From NCBI RefSeq assembly GCF_008831285.2, contig NC_045143.1, forward strand, positions 4,537,503 to 4,601,502: 64,000 nt of DNA. The letters run 5' to 3'. A program made the position numbers and the translations under genes. Shown here one piece after another: positions 57,916-64,000 of the stretch. The stretch's first letter is position 1. Every line of letters starts with the position of its first letter. The notes beneath the pieces were generated by a model, which did no database searches, was not told the origin of the DNA, and saw only the letters and a list, made by a program, of their open reading frames with translations. Source of the stretch: Nymphaea colorata (Eukaryota; Streptophyta; Magnoliopsida; Nymphaeales; Nymphaeaceae).

Positions 57916-58399
57916 AGTTGGTGGTTGGTGGTTTTTCTACTGATAACAGTAGAGGTGAAACCCACAATCAACTGAGTATATTTGGCTTATTTTCTGACAA
58001 TAACAGTAAAGGTGAAACGCACCATGTATAACTTTTTCTAGAAAACGAGTACATAAGACTAAAACCTCTCAAAAAGTCGTCAAAATTGTAATCTTGCCAA
58101 AGATTTGTCATTTAAGAAGACAAATTTACATCGAAAAGATATCAAATTTTAACACTACTCCAATTCCGCATATGTAGCAACACGTTTTCCTTTTTTTTTT
58201 TCAAGTTCTTTCCATTGTAGTACTTTTTATGTGGTCAAATTTCCCGAAACTGCTTCTTTCAATTATTTTTCATGTCAATTCTTACCTATTTTTTACGCAG
58301 GCAGGCCAATGGGAGCATGACGCGGAGCATAGCTCCTACGTGTTCCCTCCTTAGATGCAAGTCATCCTCAAGACCCCAACATTTAGATCTTTGGGTTAT

Positions 58400-59200
58400 A
58401 AAGTTAATAAAAATGCTAAATTAATGTGTAAAAGATCCTCCGTCTTACACTTTGTAAAGGATGGGTTTGCGTAAAAGACAAAAGATAAGTTTGATTTTGG
58501 AAACCAAAAGACAATGGCAAGAAAGACCATGTGGGATTTGAAATGGACAAAAGAATAATTTGGTTAACTTGCATCCGTCTGAACTATATGTATTATTAAA
58601 TGGACATGGTCTTAGAGGAAAAAAATATTAAAATTTTGCCACCAAGAGAAGGGATACGCACCTTTCGTTTGCTTACTTTATGAATAATATTTTTCGAATA
58701 AACTTGATAACCTCACATTTAAATCATTAGGAATGTTAACGTTGTTGTCATTTTATCAGATCTTACTATTATATATTCACAATTTTTATCAGATCTTACT
58801 ACTCTTATATATTCACCCTTAGAAAGAGCTAATAAAAATGCTAAACTAGTGTGTAAAAAGTACTTTGTCTTACACTTTGTAAAGTATGGGTTTGGGTAAA
58901 AGACAAAAGATAAGTTTGATTTTGGAAACCAAAGACAATAGCAAGAAAGACCATGTCGGATTTGAAACGGACAAAAGAATGATTTGGTTAACTTGCATCC
59001 GTCTCAACTATATGTATTATGAACCAAAGTTATTAGATGGTCATGGTCGTAAGGGAAAAAAAAATTAAAATTTTGCAACCAAGAAAAGAGATACGCACCT
59101 TTCGTTTGCTTACTTTGTGAATAATATTTTTCGAACAAACTTGATAACCTCACATTTAACTGATTAGGAATGTTAACGATGTTGTCGTTTTTATCAGATC
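58400..59200 (+). repeat. About 425-bp tandem duplication in intergenic DNA
   Basis: Sequence from about 58,404 (TAATAAAAATGCTAAA ... GTCTTACACTTTGTAAAG ... GACAAAAGATAAGTTTGA) starts again at about 58,831. The inverted partner at 33,120-33,580 has a single unit, so the doubling happened on this side after the large duplication, or was lost on the other. Confidence 0.7.
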
Positions 59201-59339
59201 TTACTAATGCTCATTAGCTTATATACTACTCTTGCTAGCTAACTGATATTATTTAAACTGTACGTATTAGGAAATGTGAGTATACCACCGGAAATCTAGC
59301 TTAGAGTCGTCATTCGTGAACTGACTGAGATGCCGAAAG

Positions 59340-59560
59340 CACTTCTATACAGGCCAAAGTTGTCATATGGTTCTCCTGGAAAGCTTTCCGTGTTAGCTGG
59401 CTAACATGTTCTACCATTTTATCAGAGGGGCATTTTCACATTAATTTTATCAGGGGACATTTTCTAAGATCCCATTTTTGCCCTTATAAAGGGCGATCTT
59501 CCATTTGAGAATGAAGGGCATTTTCCTCATTTGTGGCCCCTAACTCTTCACATGCATGCA
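59340..59560 (+). repeat. ACATGTTAGC dispersed element, right copy
   Basis: Inverted partner of about 32,840-33,060 and related to about 48,520-48,690. Confidence 0.5.
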
Positions 59561-59754
59561 CTGTGAAGCTATCTGAGGTAATCATGCATAAGTTGTGGCC
59601 ACACATAGTTTTGTGCTCTTATTTAGTTCAAAAGATCGGACGATACTTATAAACGTGTAACTGCACTTTGTCACTTTTCTTCTGCTACAACATGAGCAAG
59701 TAAGACCGCAGCTATGAGCAAACATAACTTTACGGTGGCAGCTTCTTGTTTATA

Positions 59755-59895
59755 GGGTTGTTCAACGAGTTGAACTAACTCGAGCTTGACTCGAACTCAT
59801 TCGATAAACTTGACTCAAGTTTGAGTTAAGAAATGAACTCAACAACCTAAACGAGTCGAGCTCGAGTTAAGTGAGCTCAGCTTGGTTAAACTCGG
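59755..59895. repeat. GAGCTCGAG-rich repeat, second copy
   Basis: Motifs such as CTCGAGCTTGACTCGAAC and GAGTCGAGCTCGAG match those at 12,352-12,720. A partner is not evident in the 32-33 kb block, so it may have inserted after the duplication. Confidence 0.4.
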
Positions 59896-60869
59896 TTAAT
59901 CTTGAGAAAGAAAATATACAAAGTACGTCTCATAAAATTATAAAAAAAAGTAGATTGCTTAAATGGGTATACACGTGAGTGATAAGCCGATTGCGGTCAG
60001 CCACGTTAGTAAATGAACTATTGAGCTTTACAAATAAAATCAGCAAGCGGCACGCGAGACTGGATATTTCAACAGTCTCAGGCCCTACCTGATCGATTTG
60101 ATGCATACATGTCGGCTTCTACTTGAATTGATTAATATAATTATGAAGATTTTTTTTAGCAATATCAAAAGTAGGTACGATATGCTGCACAATATTATAA
60201 GATATAAACACTTTCTAGCTACCCTTTACTTTCTGGTTTCCTAAACCTGACTTTATGGTTCTACACTGGAACTCATACCGACCATGAAGCTGCCTAACTT
60301 GTTTTATATATCTTGACCAGGAAAACCGCTCTCCAGCATAAATAGATTGCTTGACGCCATATTCCGTTCTTTCCTTCCTCTTCTAGGTAGAGGTAGAGGA
60401 AAATGTCTGACTTTTTGAACTGAACTTGGTAGTATGTAGAATGAGAGGGCGGAGGGGCTACAGATGATGATCAGAAAGTCAAAATCAAAGAGTAATATGC
60501 TTAGCTCTACTATGGGTGTGGAAGAGGATTCGTTTCTGAATTTGAATAAAAAATTCAAGTGATACTTTATTATAATGCAGACAAGATAATATATCCGAAC
60601 AGCCCATGCATTGTTTTTTTTCTTTCTTTTGAGTTAAATATTATATCCCGTTCATTGCCAACTCTGCAACTTGTAGAGGACAGCAAAATATGTGAGGCGA
60701 GCAGATTCTTCACGGAAAGCAAAGCATAAAATCCCGCACTACAAATAGTGGCCAATATCCATGCATGTACACCATCGCCATTCATATCCCTTCTCCTTCT
60801 GCATCATAAACTCCATCGTCTTTCCTCCATTAATCACAATACCCAACTTATAAGCATCCCCATACCGCC

Positions 60870-60937
60870 ATGGGGCTCTTTCTTCCTATCCTTCAGCTCG
60901 TTCTTACCTCAATGGCAGCCATGGCCGCAGTCACCAT
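60870..60937 (+). pseudogene. Cystatin-like fragment, copy 14 (subfamily II, signal peptide only)
   Basis: The ATG at 60870 (CGCCATGGGGCTC) begins the signal peptide with L-V-L-T-S-M-A-A-M-A-A, then family similarity stops and unrelated sequence follows. The TATA position reads ACAAATAG. The upstream 1.3 kb is the usual subfamily II flank, so the gene was truncated after duplication of the unit. Confidence 0.75.
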
Positions 60938-62600
60938 GTATACCATATTGCTAACATTACTACATAAATATGTTTAATCCTAACCCAGCTTAATTTAGTT
61001 ACACCATACGAATTTTAGCCATTCAAAGCGTTTTGAGAAAAACCATTCAGACGAATGAAGTGACTAAAACGCCTCAAACACAAGAAAAAAAAAGTGAAAT
61101 AACTAAAGGCATGGTACCTAAGGATGAAAACTAAGGTGAAAAATAACTTTCTACAAATATTAAAATGTCCCAACGTAGTCACTTGTGAGGATCGAACAAA
61201 TGAAGTATATTCAAACCTTGAACACTCCACCACCTTTCATGGAAAAAAGATCTAAACTTGACTTATTCATATTTGTTGAAAATTTCATTATTGTTTGGGT
61301 AAAGAAATGAGTTTTAAGAAGCCTAACATAATTGGTTAGACTAACAGATTAATAGAAGTTTGGTCATCAGTTTGATACTTATAGGTGTTACTTCTCTATA
61401 CTATAAACGATGGTTATGTGATGTTTAATTGATAGGTGTTCCACCTTCCACCCAAACCTCTTTCTAAACTTTTTTGATGAGGAAAACGGGAAGAAACTAC
61501 GGCTTTCCTAAGGTATTCTCTCCAGCAAGTAGATGAGGTTTCTAAGAGTTGACCATTAAGCTTGTCAACTAAACAAAAAAGGGCGGAATTCCCCACCACC
61601 AAGAAGCTATACAATTTACTGCCAACAGAATTTGAGAGAGATGCTTCTAAGCAACCACTACTTTTTATCATTGTCAGCGCCACTTGGAAAGTTATCTTGT
61701 GGACTGCAACAACACAAGGCTAAATTATGGCTCGGAACTCATGAAGTAGGAGAGAAAGGGGAGCAAGTTCTATATGCCACTTCATGTATATAATGAGCAT
61801 ATGCTGGATGTGGACCTTAATATCAATATATATATTTACTTTGATACTTAAACATTAAATATGCATGTGCCTGATATAACAAATATGTATAAAATAACTA
61901 ATAAGAATGAGATAATGTTTATGAGATAACAAAAGATTTACAAGATAACAAGATAAGAACATATATATAAAATAACTCCAAATGTAAGTATGATATAATG
62001 TTTGTTAGATAACAAATGATTTACGTGATAACGAGATAGCAGACAAATATATGAGATAACGTTAAACATAAGTATGAGACAATGTGTATGAGTTAATAAA
62101 ATAATTATGAGTTAATTAGATAAGTGACAGATGTATAAGATAACGCTAAGCATAAGTATGAGATAACGTTTATGAGATATTAAAATAATTATGAGATATT
62201 AAAATATTTATAAGATAATGAGATAAATCTATGAGTAAGACAAAAAAAATGAAAATGTTTTTTACTGCTTAAATGAGTATGTTGGTTCATTATGTATATA
62301 AAAACTGATCAATTTTACTTTTATCGAATTCTCAATTTTTTTGGTTTCTTTTTTGTCCCTACAAAAAATTTATTTTTGTATTCAATATGAGCATTTTTTA
62401 TTATTATTAAAATGATGTATGTAATTTCATACACGAGTTCAAAGTGTGAGAACAACAAATCAAAAGAGGAGGCTACAATCAACACGCTTCCTTCACGAAG
62501 AGTCCCCTTGAATATATGTACATGACTGCCGTACATGGTTAACTACTTAGAACTTAGAGCACACAGTATCTACAGACTTTAAATATTATAGATATCCATT
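60938..62600. other. Intergenic DNA between copies 14 and 15
   Basis: The piece at 61,130-61,215 matches 31,455-31,540. Next comes flank similar to copy 13's distal promoter (about 61,540-61,740), then a degenerate ATGAGATAA repeat (61,860-62,250). No gene supported. Confidence 0.5.
61860..62250 (+). repeat. Degenerate ATGAGATAA / AAGATAAC repeat
   Basis: Variants of TATGAGATAACGTTxA and ATAATTATGAGATAT recur about every 20-45 bp for nearly 400 bp. It is an AT-rich minisatellite-like tract about 0.5 kb upstream of copy 15 and is absent from its relatives' promoters. Confidence 0.6.
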
Positions 62601-62626
62601 TCAGACCAATGCAACCCCTCCCATCC

Positions 62627-62634
62627 TACAAATA
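62627..62634 (+). promoter_or_regulatory. Altered TATA box of copy 15
   Basis: The conserved position reads TACAAATA instead of TATAAATA, 144 bp before the ATG. A C at the third position usually weakens TATA-binding protein contact. Confidence 0.5.
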
Positions 62635-62770
62635 CCCGATCAAAACTTTGCATTCCACACCACACAGTCATCCCTCCATCCTTTCGGCTCCTAGTTTTGC
62701 TTCATAATTTCCTTAGCTTGCCTTCTATTTCCCCTTCAAGAAGAGAGCCAGTACCATTTGTTAAGCAGCC

Positions 62771-63409
62771 ATGGGTCGACGCTTCCTTCCTCTGCTTTTG
62801 GTTGTCCTGACCTCAATGGCAGCCATGGCTGCAGCCACCAACTGGGTTGTCGTCCCAAATGTTGAGAGTGACGGCCACGTCCAGAGCTTGGGTAGGTATG
62901 CAGTGGCTAAACAGAATAACCCATACCTCAAATTCATAAAGGTGGTGCACGCAGAGGTGCTCGACCGTGGCACCCAGCACTACACCTTCAAGCTCATCAT
63001 TTACCTTGTGGAAGGACGCAGCAACACATATTACTCCAGCGAAATCCTGCAGGACCTTGGGGTACACAACCAGCCACCAGTGCTCAACATAGCCTCCTTC
63101 AACCCTACCTCATACTGGCCTCAACCAAGCCTCAACTGGATCACCATCCCTAACGATGGACGTGCCCGGAGCTTGTGTTTCTTTGCTGTGAAGAGGTACA
63201 ACAGCCAGAACCATGCTTCTCTCAGGCTCTCGGAGGTGGTGTTTGGGCAGATGCTAGATCGTGGCACTGAGCATTTCACCTACCACTTCACCATTAGGGT
63301 TTTGGACCGATATTACATGGAGAAGACATACAAGATCGAAGTGTTCCAAGACCTGTCGGCACCAGGCCAGCCACCAGTCCTCAACTTGGGATACTTCCAA
63401 GCCCTCTAG
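62771..63409 (+). CDS. Secreted two-domain cystatin-like protein, copy 15 (intact)
   Basis: The frame encodes 212 residues beginning M-G-R-R-F-L-P. Signal peptide about 1-22. First loop V-L-D-R-G, second M-L-D-R-G. It is the most diverged intact copy: R-S-N-T-Y-Y in domain 1, G-V-H-N-Q for the usual G-A-P-N-Q, and the domain 2 Trp of R-A-W is Arg (R-A-R-S-L). The 3' flank lacks the AATAAA found in its relatives: the text jumps from TGTTTC to GCTGCGGC. With the altered TATA box, expression may be weak. It may be on the way to becoming a pseudogene. Confidence 0.8.
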   Translation: MGRRFLPLLLVVLTSMAAMAAATNWVVVPNVESDGHVQSLGRYAVAKQNNPYLKFIKVVHAEVLDRGTQHYTFKLIIYLVEGRSNTYYSSEILQDLGVHNQPPVLNIASFNPTSYWPQPSLNWITIPNDGRARSLCFFAVKRYNSQNHASLRLSEVVFGQMLDRGTEHFTYHFTIRVLDRYYMEKTYKIEVFQDLSAPGQPPVLNLGYFQAL

Positions 63410-64000
63410 ATTAATTACTATTGCGTAGCACAGATTCATATGTATCTGTTTCGCTGCGGCATAAACTTTAAAAGTATAGTCAAGTACATGTAATTGCACA
63501 TATAGAGTGCAATAGTTGTAATGCCTTCTTAGAATAAGTGTGCTGCGTGCACTTGCATTTATGCGAGAATGAAGAATCCCCTATTGTTTGTCGTGGTAAT
63601 CATTTACTCTTTTCTCTCTCTCTCTCTTCTCTCTTTGTTTTTCCTTTTCTCGTTTTCAATTCGATGTTGATGGGTAATGAAGCCATTGATTATATTTGAC
63701 GCACATTCCAATCTGTTGCTCACACTACGGGAATAAGTTGTCATCATGTCAAACACGGATAATTTTCTGTAGCATTACATACGTTCTAGAGATCGCATAT
63801 GTCAAGTTACTTTCTCATCAAGTTGGGACGTGGCAGTTCGTCCTTTGAAGCCCCTGAAAATAGAATATGACTCGCCCATTACTCAAAAAGAGTGAGGAAA
63901 AAAAAATTCTGTGCATTGGAATCTCAGTCATATGGGCATCCATATTTCCAGAAACAGATCTGTTGTGTCTTCCAAACTTATCCCTCCTTTTTCAAACTTT
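63410..64000. other. 3' flank of copy 15
   Basis: Conserved family 3' flank (TTGATGGGTAATGAAGCC region near 63,665) with a CT microsatellite at about 63,610-63,640. No further gene before the window ends. Confidence 0.5.

Noticed and set aside
1-64000. CRISPR arrays, operons, rRNA and tRNA genes
   Set aside because: None seen; gene structure, promoters and transposons are those of a plant nuclear genome.

Overview
The window is nuclear DNA from a flowering plant. The signs are a plant-type F-box/kelch gene with a very long first intron, intronless genes for secreted cystatin-like proteins with plant TATA boxes, AT-rich intergenic DNA, and plant Ty1/copia and hAT transposons. The species cannot be fixed from the sequence alone.

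Left part (1-13,800). A single-copy F-box/kelch gene, recognisable as the counterpart of Arabidopsis At1g55270 (SAGL1), lies on the + strand. It has a 27-nt first coding exon (3201-3227), a 4,950-nt intron (3228-8177) holding a MITE-like insertion, and one large exon (8178-9428). I see no other convincing gene here. Two AT-rich or GAGCTC-rich dispersed repeats lie near 12.4 and 13.1 kb.

Right part (13,900-63,400). About 50 kb is a cluster of one gene family: secreted proteins of about 212 residues with a signal peptide and two cystatin-like domains. I count 15 copies. Seven have intact reading frames (13901-14539 -, 16967-17605 -, 24727-25365 +, 52219-52857 -, 54106-54747 +, 56911-57549 +, 62771-63409 +) and eight are broken or truncated. 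The cystatin fold signature (Trp start, L-G-x-Y-A-V, L-x-F-x-K-V-V) is clear. The papain-binding loop QxVxG reads (M/V)LDRG in domain 1 and usually MLDRG in domain 2, so classical cysteine-protease inhibition is doubtful. The copies fall into two subfamilies. All five subfamily II copies are pseudogenes, while most subfamily I copies are intact.

The cluster grew by segmental duplications, many of them inverted. A head-to-head pair (52857 and 54106) sits in a large palindrome with a 52-bp centre. The block 31.2-47.7 kb is an inverted copy of about 54.1-62.9 kb, and the convergent pair at 24.7-27.4 kb is mirrored at 49.8-52.9 kb. Transposons then entered: a 4,850-bp hAT element (33974-38823, 8-bp target duplication) whose empty site survives in the other duplicate near 57.9 kb; a decayed Ty1/copia element (42060-47565) splitting one cystatin-like copy; a remnant of a second copia element (28412-29330); and a short poly-A retroposon in another copy. 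I found no rRNA, tRNA or CRISPR.
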